DNA of 64,000 nucleotides from JAABUE01 sp037440925 (GCA_037440925.1 JBBITF010000010.1:1-64000), one strand, 5' to 3'; positions 16,471-25,386 are shown, counted from the first letter of the stretch. The notes: generated by a model not told the origin, from the letters alone. Translations and numbers: made by a program.

Positions 16471-17943
16471 TTAACGGTGAGAGTGGTTGGTTGCAATTGT
16501 TTCGGTATAAGGAACAAGAAAATTCAATACTGTAACCGACATCAGCATCAAAAACAAAGCAGGGAAATTCCTATCCAGGAAATCAGGCTTGACCGTAGCA
16601 GGGTAGAACGTACTCCAATAAGCCAAAGAGGTCAGAAAAGTCAAGACGATGTAGATAATTTTCTTGCTTTTGACGTGTATTTCGGTTTCTTGGGATAAGA
16701 ACAATATCACTGGGGCAATCAAAATGGACAACTTGTAATCATTGCTGACCGAAGGGATGATCAGCGCCGCCAGAGTAGAAACCAATAATAAGCAGGGATT
16801 CAAGCCATGCATGTCCTTTTTCCATGCAACAAGTATAGTAACCCATAACGACAACCCCACCAATAGAAAGAAGAAAATTTCAAGCCAGACAGATGCTTTC
16901 GATGCAATACTGGCGTCAAACAGATTCGTCGAAAAATAGTACGCGAAGGCTTTGATAGAGAGATTTTCATAACGCGAACTCTGGTAATCAAACTGGTAGG
17001 CAGTAATGGCTTGAAGAAAATCCTGAAAAAAAGGGTAACCCAAAATGAACAGGAGAGAGAAATTCAGTAGGCCTAACCCCAACAAGCGTGTGATGTTGCT
17101 TTTCCAATCCTTCCAATTTTCAATGAACATGACGACAAATATAACAGGATACACTTTGAGTTGCACAGCAAGGGAAAAGAGTACATAGGCAAAATAGCGA
17201 AACCTGGGATAGTAATGAAAAAGGTAAATTGCAAATAAGCATAACGAGAATACAACTAAGTTGAACTGGCCGCGCTCCACCTCGAATTGAAGCCCGTAAG
17301 AAAAGAGACCAGTGATAAATATCAGGAATAGAATTGCGCGTTTGTCTTTGGGGATGACAAGGGATGGAATTAGCCATACGGCTATAAGATATGCAATCAA
17401 GGTCAACCCGGTCATAAGTTTGAAATAGGCCGGGTATCCAATGAGGATTAATGGTGCGAAAAGCGCAATAGCCAGAGGAGGATAAGCAATGAAGCCGTCT
17501 GCATAAGGAGATTGACCGGTCACGAACCAGGCTTGAATCCGCGAGACAATGGCCTCAATATCGAACCCAATGTGCGTTATGTAGGCATCTGGAATATATT
17601 TCGTCAAATAATGAATTTGGTTCTTGGCAAAAAACAGCGGAAATAAGAAGAACGGTACATATAGGAGCAGAAAAGCAAGAATCACCCACACCGCCTTTGG
17701 CCAGTCGAGGATTTTCTCTATCAGCGCATAAAATTGCTTCCAAAGTGAAACTTTATCATCGGGTTTAAGGAGCAAAAACCCCATGCCGATTAGAGAGAGA
17801 AATATACCCACCTCAATGCCAAAGAATTGGAAAGGCCCAAAACCTGTGCGTCCGCCTTGCAACGACCAGCCAGCCACAATAGTAGCCAGGACAACGACTA
17901 TTCCAAGCCCAATGAAAGCGAGACCTTTTCTTCTTGTTGCCAT
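16471..17943 (-). CDS. Polytopic glycosyltransferase, GT87/DUF2029-like
   Basis: A 490-residue membrane protein with about 12 hydrophobic helices. A periplasmic-type loop after helix 3 and the segment SPYADGFIAYPPLAIALFAP resemble the GT87 (DUF2029) family of polyprenyl-phosphate-mannose-dependent mannosyltransferases. It would add sugars from a lipid donor on the outer face of the membrane. It is 3 bases downstream of the aminotransferase gene, and a GtrB-like enzyme that could make the donor is three genes upstream in the same group. Confidence 0.72.
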   Translation of the reverse strand: MATRRKGLAFIGLGIVVVLATIVAGWSLQGGRTGFGPFQFFGIEVGIFLSLIGMGFLLLKPDDKVSLWKQFYALIEKILDWPKAVWVILAFLLLYVPFFLFPLFFAKNQIHYLTKYIPDAYITHIGFDIEAIVSRIQAWFVTGQSPYADGFIAYPPLAIALFAPLILIGYPAYFKLMTGLTLIAYLIAVWLIPSLVIPKDKRAILFLIFITGLFSYGLQFEVERGQFNLVVFSLCLFAIYLFHYYPRFRYFAYVLFSLAVQLKVYPVIFVVMFIENWKDWKSNITRLLGLGLLNFSLLFILGYPFFQDFLQAITAYQFDYQSSRYENLSIKAFAYYFSTNLFDASIASKASVWLEIFFFLLVGLSLWVTILVAWKKDMHGLNPCLLLVSTLAALIIPSVSNDYKLSILIAPVILFLSQETEIHVKSKKIIYIVLTFLTSLAYWSTFYPATVKPDFLDRNFPALFLMLMSVTVLNFLVPYTETIATNHSHR

Positions 17944-17946
17944 GAA

Positions 17947-19053
17947 TTACCCAACAAATTCCCGAATTATTTTTACTATGTAATCGGCTTGCTCCTGACT
18001 GACATGCGGGCCGATGGGGATGCTCAAGATGGTATCGGCCATCTTTTCTGTGATGGGGAAGTCGCCAGGCGCAAACCCCAAATCAGCATAAGCCGGAGAA
18101 AGGTGGGGCGGGACGGGGTAGTGGATCAGCGTCCCGATTCCGTTGGCAGCCAGGTGTTCCTGTAAACGCTGGCGCTCGGGGTGGGCGATGACGAAAACGT
18201 GCCAGACCGGGATCACGTCGGGGGGAACGGCAGGCAGGCCCAGGCGTGGAAGGAAGCGCAAGTCGTCCAGGTAACGCTGGGCAATGCGGCGGCGGCGTTC
18301 GTTCCATTCGTCCAGGTGCTTGAGTTTGACGCGCAGGAAGGCGGCCTGCAATGGGTCGAGGCGGGAGTTGTGTCCGCGCACTTCGTTATCGTATTTCTGC
18401 CGCGAGCCGTAATTGCGCAGGACGCGCACCTTGTCGGCCAGTTCGTCGTCGTTGGTGACGACCGCGCCCGCGTCGCCAAACGCGCCCAGGTTCTTAGTGG
18501 GATAGAAACTGAAACCGGCCGCCGAGCCCAGGTTGCCAGCCAGGCGGTCGCGGTACCAGCCGCCGTGCGTCTGGGCAGCGTCTTCGATGATTTTCAAGTC
18601 ATGCAATTTCGCAATTTCCCAGATTTTCTCCATTTCGACCGGCTGGCCGTAGAGATGTACCGGCATGATGGCTTTGGTGCGCGGGGTGATTGCTTGGGGA
18701 ATGCGAGCCGGGTCGATGTTGTACGTGGCCGGGTGCGGCTCGACCGGGACCGGGGTTGCGCCGACATAGGAGACCGCCAGCCAGGAAGCGATGTAGGTGT
18801 TGGCCGGGACGATGACTTCATCGCCGGGGCCGATGCCGTAGCCCATCAGGATGAGTTGCAGGGCTTCCAGGCCGTTGCCCACGCCAATACAGTGCTTTAC
18901 GCCCAGGTAGGCGGCAAATTCCTGCTCGAAGGCCTCCACCTCCCCGCCCAGGATGTACCAGCCCGAGTCCATCACGCGCTGGTAGGCCTGGTCGAACTCG
19001 CTCTTGAGTTCGGCGTATTGGGCTTTCATGTCCAGAAATGGGATGCGCTGCAT
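17947..19053 (-). CDS. DegT/DnrJ/EryC1 sugar aminotransferase, FdtB/QdtB-like
   Basis: A 368-residue PLP enzyme. The PLP lysine is in SFYPTKNLGAFGDAG, with EDAAQTHGGWY before it and the GNGLEALQLIL phosphate-binding region near residue 62. The overall sequence (YIASWLAVSYVGATPVPVEP, IMPVHLYGQP) fits enzymes that aminate C3 of dTDP-3-keto-6-deoxyhexose. The adjacent fused ketoisomerase/acetyltransferase supplies the steps before and after. Together they make a dTDP-3-acetamido-3,6-dideoxyhexose. Confidence 0.9.
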   Translation of the reverse strand: MQRIPFLDMKAQYAELKSEFDQAYQRVMDSGWYILGGEVEAFEQEFAAYLGVKHCIGVGNGLEALQLILMGYGIGPGDEVIVPANTYIASWLAVSYVGATPVPVEPHPATYNIDPARIPQAITPRTKAIMPVHLYGQPVEMEKIWEIAKLHDLKIIEDAAQTHGGWYRDRLAGNLGSAAGFSFYPTKNLGAFGDAGAVVTNDDELADKVRVLRNYGSRQKYDNEVRGHNSRLDPLQAAFLRVKLKHLDEWNERRRRIAQRYLDDLRFLPRLGLPAVPPDVIPVWHVFVIAHPERQRLQEHLAANGIGTLIHYPVPPHLSPAYADLGFAPGDFPITEKMADTILSIPIGPHVSQEQADYIVKIIREFVG

Positions 19054-19062
19054 AACTGCTCT

Positions 19063-20001
19063 CTACTCTCTACTCTCTCCCTTGACTGAAGCCAGGTATT
19101 CTTCGTAATCACGAATGTAATCGTCTGCTTTGTAGATGTCAGAAGCCAGGACGAGCAAGACGGCGTCGCTGGTAAATTTGTACTCGGTGGCCCAGATCAT
19201 GGGCGGGATATGCAAGCCCAGCGTAGGCCTGTCCAGCAGGATTTCGCAGCGTTCCTGACCATTATCTACTACAATGGCGCAACTGCCATGTGTACAAATC
19301 AAGAACTGATGCAATTCTTTGTGAGCATGTTCCCCGCGCACGTCCTTGCCTGGCACGTTGGAAATCAGGAAGAAGCGGCGCGGTTCGAAAGGCAAATCGC
19401 CGGGGAATTCGGCAAAAGTCAGGCTGCCGCGCAGGTCGGAAACTTCGGGAAATTCGTACAGTTTTACCTGCGGCACAGACAGGCTTTGCGCTTGTGAAGC
19501 GGAGCCGGCCCCCTGCTTTGGCGGCGGGCGCCCATCTCCCGTCACATAGTTGACGATGCGCGCCGGGTTGCCAACAACCACTGCGTTGGGGGGGACATCC
19601 TTGGTGACCACCGCGCCCGCTCCTACCATGGCTTTCTGCCCGATCGTCACGCCAGGCAGCAAGGTAGCATTGGCGCCAATGGAGGCGCCTTTTTGGACGA
19701 CCGTGCGAGAGAATTTTTCAGGATATTGTTTGCTGCGCGGAAAGCGGTCATTGGTAAAAGTGACGTTAGGCCCAATGAAGACATCGTCCTCGATTCGGAC
19801 TCCATCCCAGAGTTGCACGCCAGACTTGATCGTCACCCGGTCCCCGACGATGACATCGTTCTCGATGAAGACATGGTCGCACAGGTTACAATCCGCGCCG
19901 ATGCGGGCGCCTGGCAGGATGTGGACAAAGGCCCAAACGCGCGTCCCTTCACCGATATTTTCTGTTTCTACGATGGCCGCCGGGTGTTTGTAATAAAACA
20001 T
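19063..20001 (-). CDS. Bifunctional sugar N-acetyltransferase / dTDP-hexose 3,4-ketoisomerase fusion
   Basis: A 312-residue fusion. Residues about 5-155 form a left-handed beta-helix acetyltransferase with hexapeptide repeats (IGEGTRVWAFVHILPGARIG, VGAGAVVTKDVPPNAVVVGNPAR). After a Gly/Pro-rich linker, residues about 175-305 form a WxcM/FdtA cupin (FFLISNVPGKDVRGEHAHKE, LHIPPMIWATEYKF). Such fusions are known (FdtD) and perform the first and last steps around the FdtB aminotransferase, encoded next. The ATG at 20001 is chosen because AGGAGA lies just upstream; a GTG at 20013 is the alternative. Confidence 0.9.
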   Translation of the reverse strand: MFYYKHPAAIVETENIGEGTRVWAFVHILPGARIGADCNLCDHVFIENDVIVGDRVTIKSGVQLWDGVRIEDDVFIGPNVTFTNDRFPRSKQYPEKFSRTVVQKGASIGANATLLPGVTIGQKAMVGAGAVVTKDVPPNAVVVGNPARIVNYVTGDGRPPPKQGAGSASQAQSLSVPQVKLYEFPEVSDLRGSLTFAEFPGDLPFEPRRFFLISNVPGKDVRGEHAHKELHQFLICTHGSCAIVVDNGQERCEILLDRPTLGLHIPPMIWATEYKFTSDAVLLVLASDIYKADDYIRDYEEYLASVKGESRE

Positions 20002-20009
20002 GCCTCTCC

Positions 20010-20957
20010 TCACGTTTTTGGGGATGTAGAAGAATCATAGATGGTATCAATGACATATAGCGGACGTCCTCTGGCCTCGTCGAGCGTCCTCCATAAGTAT
20101 TCGCCCAAGATACCCAGCAAGGTCATTTGCAGCCCCGCCGTAAAGGTCAACACCAACATCATCGGCACCCAGCCCTGCACCTCGATCCCAAAACTCAGCC
20201 AGGAAATGAAAATAAACAGGCCATAAGCAAAGGAAAGCAGCGCATAGATGATGCCGATGAAAGAAAACAGACGGATGGGGAAATAGGAAAATGAAACAAA
20301 CGTGTCAACAAAGAGTTTGACCTTTTTAGCCAGCGTCCAGCGCGATTTGCCCTTGGTGCGCTTGCGGCGCACATACGGGATGAAGACGGCCTGATACCCA
20401 AGCCAGAAGATCAAGGTCATGATGTTCGTATTTTTCTCGTGGATTTTGTTGACCTCTTCTATCACCTGGCGGTCGGCCAGGAAGAAGTCGAAACCGCCGG
20501 ACGGATAACCAGGCACAGCAAAGCGATTGATGAGCGCATAATACAGGTTGGAAAAGGACTTTTGCAGCCAGGACTCTTCGCGGTCGGCGCGGACGGCAAA
20601 GATGGCCTTTGTCCCCCCTTCCCAGTGGCGCACCATGTCCAGGAAGAGTTCCGGGGGGTCTTGCAGGTCGGCGGCAATGACGCCCACACAGTCGCCGGTA
20701 GCGAGGGTCAACCCGGCTTGCAAGGCAGCCATAGTGCCGAAGTTGCGGGTCAATTTTACAACCTTGATGTGCTGCGGAAATTGCCGCTGGTACTCCAACA
20801 AAATGTTTAACGACTGGTCTTGAGAGCCGTCTTCTACAAACACCAATTCGAGCCAATAATTGGGCAGACGTTCGGCCAGCGCCAGCAGTTGCGGGATGGT
20901 ATCTGGCAAATTCAACTCATTGAAGTAAACTGGGACAACGATGGAAAAGGTTTTCAT
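20010..20957 (-). CDS. Glycosyltransferase family 2, GtrB/DPM1-like, membrane-anchored
   Basis: A 315-residue GT-A enzyme. The nucleotide-sugar domain (residues 1-220) has IVVPVYFNELNLPDTI, FVEDGSQDQS, the DLQDPPE acceptor loop and QAVFIPYVRRKRTKGKSRWT. Two C-terminal membrane helices (about 225-255 and 260-290) are typical of polyprenyl-phosphate glucosyl/mannosyltransferases. It probably makes the lipid-linked donor used by the GT87-like protein. It is the first gene of the leftward sugar cluster, and its stop is 8 bases from the chosen start of the next gene. Confidence 0.88.
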   Translation of the reverse strand: MKTFSIVVPVYFNELNLPDTIPQLLALAERLPNYWLELVFVEDGSQDQSLNILLEYQRQFPQHIKVVKLTRNFGTMAALQAGLTLATGDCVGVIAADLQDPPELFLDMVRHWEGGTKAIFAVRADREESWLQKSFSNLYYALINRFAVPGYPSGGFDFFLADRQVIEEVNKIHEKNTNIMTLIFWLGYQAVFIPYVRRKRTKGKSRWTLAKKVKLFVDTFVSFSYFPIRLFSFIGIIYALLSFAYGLFIFISWLSFGIEVQGWVPMMLVLTFTAGLQMTLLGILGEYLWRTLDEARGRPLYVIDTIYDSSTSPKT

Positions 20958-21143
20958 TACGACTACGACTTATTCAAGGAAACGAAATGGTAAAGCATGT
21001 TGCCAACCCACGCGATTATACAACAAAGAGAGGCTGCCAATTCACAGCGCGGAAATCCTTGACAAGCAATCATCGCCACTTTTAACCATAAATCTGATAA
21101 AATTGCTCTTATTAGGCACAAATCAAGTATGAGGAGTATCTAT

Positions 21144-21464
21144 ATGGCAAAAGCAGAAATTTTTGCTGGCAATTGCGGTTTTAACACGGTAGTCGAAGCA
21201 ACGATGGAGGGAAAAGTCTGCAAACTGAGCATTACAAGCGAATGCACCGCGATTCAAAAAATGGCTGAAGAATTAACCGAGGTAGAGCCGTATCAAGAAT
21301 TGTCTTTCAGGCGCGCCATGCCAAAAATCCATGCAGCCGGTCATAAGTACTGCACCCATGCAGCCTGCCCGGTACCGGTCGGAATTCTCAAGGCAGTGGA
21401 AATTGAGGCCAAACTCGCCCTGCCAACGGACGTCACCATCAAATTGTCAAAAACAAAGGAATAA
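21144..21464 (+). CDS. Small Cys-containing protein, DUF6951-like
   Basis: A 106-residue soluble protein with five cysteines (11, 26, 34, 70, 75), two of them in CGFNT near the start and YCTHAACPVPVG. I recall similar small proteins annotated as DUF6951, which have no assigned function; a metal or Fe-S site is possible. The ATG at 21144 has GAGGAG 8 bases upstream, so the frame starting at 21129 is too long. It stands alone between leftward genes, with a TTGACA at 21059-21064 upstream. Confidence 0.7.
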   Translation: MAKAEIFAGNCGFNTVVEATMEGKVCKLSITSECTAIQKMAEELTEVEPYQELSFRRAMPKIHAAGHKYCTHAACPVPVGILKAVEIEAKLALPTDVTIKLSKTKE

Positions 21465-21529
21465 GCAGCGCAGGGTTGCTCTTTCCCACAAGTTCACGCA
21501 GCCTTTGAACGATTGCCGGAGGGGATACC

Positions 21530-22753
21530 TTATTTTTCAGGCTTTGTTCTTTCCTTAACCAATGCTTTGCTCGTGCGCGGCAAGTCAATGATGATATTCG
21601 TCCCAACGCCAAGTTTGCTCTTGATCTCAATGGTGCCGCCATGTCCCTGGATAATCTGCTTGCAAATGGAAAGTCCCAGCCCGGTACCGGTGGCGCGAGC
21701 CTCATGCTCACGCACGCGGTAAAACTTCTCAAAGACATGCACCAATGCATCCTCGGGAATCCCTAAGCCGGTATCCTGTACCGAAAGGCGCAAATTATTC
21801 TCAGTTGCCTCGGTTTTCATAATGACCGAGCCATTTGGACGGTTATATTTGATAGCATTGCTAAGCAGATTCAGCACAACCTGCTTGATCTTGTCGCGGT
21901 CCGCTTCTAGCAGCGTGGAACCTTCGGGCTGCTCCACCAAAATTTGGATACGCTCTTCATCGGCCTTGGAAGCCATTACATCCCGACATTCATACAGCAA
22001 GTCCATGATATCGAAAGCCGATTTACGAAACTGCACCCGGCCCGATTCCAAGCGTGCCAGGTCAAGGAACGAAGACGCCAGGGCATTCAACCGCAAAGTT
22101 TCGTTATGAATGTTATTGACAATCTGTTCCTGCTGTTCGCGCGACATCTCCGGCCGAAGCAGTAAATAGGTAGCCGTGCTGAGGGAGGCCAGCGGAGTGC
22201 GCAATTCATGGACAAACTCAGAAATCAAATCGGATTGTTGGAACAAGCGAGCATTCTCTATAGCAACAGCCGCCTGAGCGCCCAATACTGACAGCAGATT
22301 TTCGTCGCTGCTGGAAAATTTCCCCTCTCGTTTATTTAGAGCCTCGAGCACTCCCACAACTTTGTTCTTGGTAATCAAAGGGATGCCCAACAAAGATTGT
22401 GTCAAAAAACCTGTAGTTTTCTCGATGTTGGCAAAATGACGCGGGTCCTGATGGGCATTGTCAATGCGCACCGGCTTACGATGGGTAACCATCCAACCGG
22501 CAATGCTTCCTTCCAGAGGCACCACCAAACCACGCATAGTCGGCTCATCAATATTGGTAGCCACCTGGAAGTAAAGTTGCCGCGAGGTGTTATCGTACAA
22601 CAAAATAGAAGCCGCCTCGGCGGCGGTGATGTCGGCAGCCGCCTGCACGATTCGGTGCAGCAGCACGTCCAGGTCCAGAGTCGAGGCGAGATCGCGCGCA
22701 ATATCAATCAAACGCACATAACTATCCAGTCGTTCAGTTTTGATTTCAGCCAT
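21530..22753 (-). CDS. GAF-domain sensor histidine kinase
   Basis: A 407-residue cytoplasmic kinase without membrane segments. A GAF domain (about 20-165) precedes the HisKA helix with the phospho-His in EFVHELRTPLASL and a HATPase domain with N, G1 (DTGLGIPEDAL) and G2 (GTGLGLSICKQI) boxes. It follows the sirtuin gene, overlapping its end by 8 bases. The ATG at 22753 with a GAGAG motif upstream is preferred over a TTG at 22771. It forms an operon with the receiver-MinD protein and the sirtuin. Confidence 0.88.
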   Translation of the reverse strand: MAEIKTERLDSYVRLIDIARDLASTLDLDVLLHRIVQAAADITAAEAASILLYDNTSRQLYFQVATNIDEPTMRGLVVPLEGSIAGWMVTHRKPVRIDNAHQDPRHFANIEKTTGFLTQSLLGIPLITKNKVVGVLEALNKREGKFSSSDENLLSVLGAQAAVAIENARLFQQSDLISEFVHELRTPLASLSTATYLLLRPEMSREQQEQIVNNIHNETLRLNALASSFLDLARLESGRVQFRKSAFDIMDLLYECRDVMASKADEERIQILVEQPEGSTLLEADRDKIKQVVLNLLSNAIKYNRPNGSVIMKTEATENNLRLSVQDTGLGIPEDALVHVFEKFYRVREHEARATGTGLGLSICKQIIQGHGGTIEIKSKLGVGTNIIIDLPRTSKALVKERTKPEK

Positions 22754-23522
22754 GGAGCGTTCTCTCTGCAATTAAGGGAAGAATGTCAGCCACATTGTCC
22801 ATAAAAACAAAATCGGCTCTCACATTTAGATATGTAGGCGTATTGTTCACGATGATCAAATGAGCGCCTCGGTCTATGGCTTGCATGGGCAATCCGGCCA
22901 CCGGCAAGACTTCCAGCGAGGAGCCTGCCACAATCATCAGGTCGCACTGACGACAAGCGCGCTGCGCCTCAAACCAGGCCTGCTGAGGAAGTTGCTCGCC
23001 AAACAAGATGACATCTGGCTTCAAAAGACCATTACATCGTGGGCAACGAGGGAGTTGTCCATGTTCGACGAAGGGTTTCAAATAGCCGTGCGATTCTACC
23101 TGCTGAAAGCATTGAGTACAAGAAAGCGTGCGCAACGTGCCGTGCATCTCGATAATTTGTCTCGAACCGGCCTTGTGATGCAAGGCATCAATGTTTTGAG
23201 TAATCAAGGTCTGAATACGGCCTGCCTTTTCCAATTCAGCCAGGGCGATATGGGCTGCGTTGGGTTGAGCGCCAAAAATTTGACTTGCCAAAGGGCGAAA
23301 CCACTGGAAAAACTTTTCCGGATCGGTGCGAAAAGTAGACAGAGACGCCACCTCCAACGGCTCATCCCTAGCCCACAGCCCCGTCCCTTCGGAACGAAAG
23401 TCAGGAATACCCGAGGGAGTTGAAATCCCTGCCCCGGTCAGAACCACCGCCCGCTTGGCTTGACTAAGCAACTCAGCGGCATACTCAACATTTGCGGAGG
23501 TTTGACCGGAAATTGCCATCAT
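22746..23522 (-). CDS. Sir2-family NAD-dependent protein deacylase
   Basis: A 258-residue sirtuin. It has the NAD-binding motifs VLTGAGISTPSGIPDFRS (residues 31-48) and TQNIDALHHKAG, with the catalytic His in IEMHGT. A zinc site of two CxxC pairs (CTQC, CPRC) is present, and the motif GSSLEVLPVAGLP is near the C terminus. It removes acyl groups from lysines using NAD. Its ATG overlaps the stop of the upstream receiver-MinD gene by 4 bases, and its end overlaps the histidine kinase start, so it is co-translated with signalling proteins. Confidence 0.93.
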   Translation of the reverse strand: MMAISGQTSANVEYAAELLSQAKRAVVLTGAGISTPSGIPDFRSEGTGLWARDEPLEVASLSTFRTDPEKFFQWFRPLASQIFGAQPNAAHIALAELEKAGRIQTLITQNIDALHHKAGSRQIIEMHGTLRTLSCTQCFQQVESHGYLKPFVEHGQLPRCPRCNGLLKPDVILFGEQLPQQAWFEAQRACRQCDLMIVAGSSLEVLPVAGLPMQAIDRGAHLIIVNNTPTYLNVRADFVFMDNVADILPLIAERTLHG

Positions 23523-24682
23523 TGTTGACGCGCCTCACGCTCTATCAACACGTCAGTCAATTTTCGAATTTGCTGCGCTGTCAAACTATCTGGCTGGCAA
23601 AGCAAGGCGGGCGTTTTCATGCGCACTGCCTGAGTAAACAATTCTGGCGCGGGGGTCAAGGTCGCCGCCAGCGAATGCCCCAATTGTTTTTGCACCTCCC
23701 CCCACGGCATCTGAGTCTCCGAACGAACACGGTTATTCAGCACAGGCAAAATATTGTTTTTGTCTGCTCCCAACTCGATCAAATCATTGATGAGCGCACG
23801 GGTGTGTTCAATCGTATTAGGAACCCCTTCGACCACAACGATAATCTCGTTGAGGAGAGGCAAGATACGCTGCACAGACGGAGGCAAGCCCATACCCAGG
23901 TCCAACACGATGAAACGGCCTAAAGTCGAAAGACGGGCTATGAGATTCTCGTATTGGCTCACCTGCCCTATCAGGTGAAAATCGCGCGGATGATGAGAAG
24001 CCAATAACATTTTGAATCCCGCCGCATGAGAAATCAGTTGCTCTGCAACTTTATCGCGCGTAATTTCCGCAGGCGGAAGCGACAAAAGCGTAGCCAGTCC
24101 CTCCTGCATATCCGAACCCAAATCCAACCCCAGGCTGCCCTGTCCAGGCGTCAATTCAGCCAACACGACATCGGCCTGCGTCTTTTGGAATAAGCCCGCC
24201 GCCAGGTTGGCCGCCAGTGATGAAACCCCCATGCCGCCACGCGCAGCGAGCAAGCCAACCACATGTCCATGATGTTCATGTTGTACCGTCCTGATTTTCT
24301 CAGGAGGGCGGGCAGAACGCGCCAGCAAAGCCTTGACGTGCGCCTGAAGTTCCGAGGGATGCGTAGGCTTCGTGAGATAATCGTCTGCACCCACTTCAAA
24401 GCCGGCCACCTTATCGTCTAACTGTGTTTTGGCCGTGAACATCAAAATCGGGGTATGCAACGTGAGCGGATTATCGCGCAGCCGGCGCGCCACCTCGTAC
24501 CCATCCATTTCAGGCATCATAATATCCAACAATATCAAATCTGGCTTTTCTTCGAATGCCTTTGCCAGCCCCTGCCGACCATTCGTGGCAGCCATAATCT
24601 GATACCCCTGCCGCTGCAACATCAACCCCACCAATCGCAAAGTGTCGAGGTCGTCGTCAATGATCAATATCTTTTCAGGCAT
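23519..24682 (-). CDS. Response regulator receiver fused to CpaE/MinD-like ATPase
   Basis: A 387-residue two-domain protein. Residues 1-120 are an intact receiver (IIDDD, phospho-Asp in LILLDIMMP, Lys in YLTKP). From about 135 a MinD/ParA-type domain follows, with a deviant Walker A GGMGVSSLAANLA and the switch segment FIVLDLGMGLPPSV. CpaE-type proteins of this design place pili or other machines. No pilus genes are near. It leads an operon with Sir2 and a GAF histidine kinase, the likely phosphodonor. Confidence 0.85.
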   Translation of the reverse strand: MPEKILIIDDDLDTLRLVGLMLQRQGYQIMAATNGRQGLAKAFEEKPDLILLDIMMPEMDGYEVARRLRDNPLTLHTPILMFTAKTQLDDKVAGFEVGADDYLTKPTHPSELQAHVKALLARSARPPEKIRTVQHEHHGHVVGLLAARGGMGVSSLAANLAAGLFQKTQADVVLAELTPGQGSLGLDLGSDMQEGLATLLSLPPAEITRDKVAEQLISHAAGFKMLLASHHPRDFHLIGQVSQYENLIARLSTLGRFIVLDLGMGLPPSVQRILPLLNEIIVVVEGVPNTIEHTRALINDLIELGADKNNILPVLNNRVRSETQMPWGEVQKQLGHSLAATLTPAPELFTQAVRMKTPALLCQPDSLTAQQIRKLTDVLIEREARQQ

Positions 24683-24832
24683 AAGTTATCCATTGGGCGT
24701 AATCAAAGTCTAGCACAAAGAGCGCTTTCCAGCAAGCGCTATCAGGCAAAGAGGCGCAGCATATCGAAAGGAAACGCCAATACATTACAAGGCTATTACT
24801 TACATCCCCTATTTTATCCTGATTTGCCGTGA

Positions 24833-24838
24833 TATAAT
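24833..24838 (+). promoter_or_regulatory. -10 box TATAAT upstream of ssrA
   Basis: A consensus TATAAT sits 48 bases before the mature tmRNA 5' end, leaving a short leader to be trimmed by RNase P. The -35 is not clear. Confidence 0.45.
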
Positions 24839-24885
24839 AAGGGTTAATGGGACAACTTCCAAAACTGGAGAAGTTCCCACATTTT

Positions 24886-25267
24886 GGGGATGACAGGCTT
24901 CGACGGGAGAGGCTGTCCCCGGAATGCGAGCCGAGAGGCGCCGAACTCGTAAACTCAGCGCAAACCATCAAGTGCCAACCGCACTTCCTATGCTGCTATG
25001 CCTCTCGCTGCATAAGCGATACGCATAACAGTCGGCTTCCCTAGATGAGGCCGCGTCCACCTGCCCCGCTCTCCGCCAGGGGCAGGCCCGGGCGTGACAA
25101 ACGCGGAGTGCCGCGCGCGACGCCGCTACACGCGCGAAAGGTCGGCGGCTAACTCGGGGATGTCCGTGCCAGTCGAGGCGCCCTGGGTAACCTCTTTCGA
25201 CCGGCTACGCTCGTAGATTTTCGAGGGGCGAATCTTTCGGACGCGGGTTCGATTCCCGCCATCTCCA
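24886..25267 (+). ncRNA. ssrA: tmRNA (ssrA)
   Basis: A transfer-messenger RNA that rescues stalled ribosomes. The 5' end GGGGATGACAGGCTTCGACG and the 3' T arm with GGTTCGATTCC are diagnostic. The acceptor stem GGGGATG pairs with CATCTCC (25260-25266). The tag reading frame begins with GCC AAC at 24974 and ends at TAA 25013-25015, encoding ANRTSYAAMPLAA, a typical tag ending in LAA. The CCA tail is not encoded. The 3' end is followed directly by exact tandem copies of its last bases. Confidence 0.95.
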
Positions 25268-25386
25268 CCTGCTTTATTCGGACGAGGCCCCCAAAAGGGG
25301 ATGGTATTCGATTCCCGCCATCTCCACCTGCTTTATTCGGACGAGGCCCCCAAAAGGGGATGGTATTCGATTCCCGCCATCTCCAC
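25248..25386 (+). repeat. 59-bp tandem repeat containing the tmRNA T-arm/acceptor end
   Basis: Two full exact units (25248-25306, 25307-25365) and a partial third (25366-25386) repeat with period 59. Each unit begins with the last 20 bases of ssrA (TTCGATTCCCGCCATCTCCA) followed by a 39-base spacer that contains a CCCC-AAAA-GGGG hairpin. The copies are identical as far as I can read, so the duplication is recent or maintained. Confidence 0.9.

Noticed and set aside
11496..19082. CTCTACT-rich tracts in pyrE (about 11496-11535) and after the aminotransferase (19058-19082)
   Set aside because: Short low-complexity sequence; no copy-number or functional evidence beyond the pyrE N-terminal coding region.
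18181..19089. A 302-codon rightward frame opposite the DegT aminotransferase
   Set aside because: It is exactly antisense to a well-supported enzyme gene, has no family match and no ribosome site, and reflects codon bias.
13629..21027. A shared 15-base word (CGATTATACAACAAA) at 13629-13643 and 21013-21027
   Set aside because: The flanks only loosely match, so it may be chance; not enough to call a repeat.
25248..25386. Tandem repeats as a possible CRISPR array
   Set aside because: Spacers are identical, not unique, and the repeat is the end of tmRNA.
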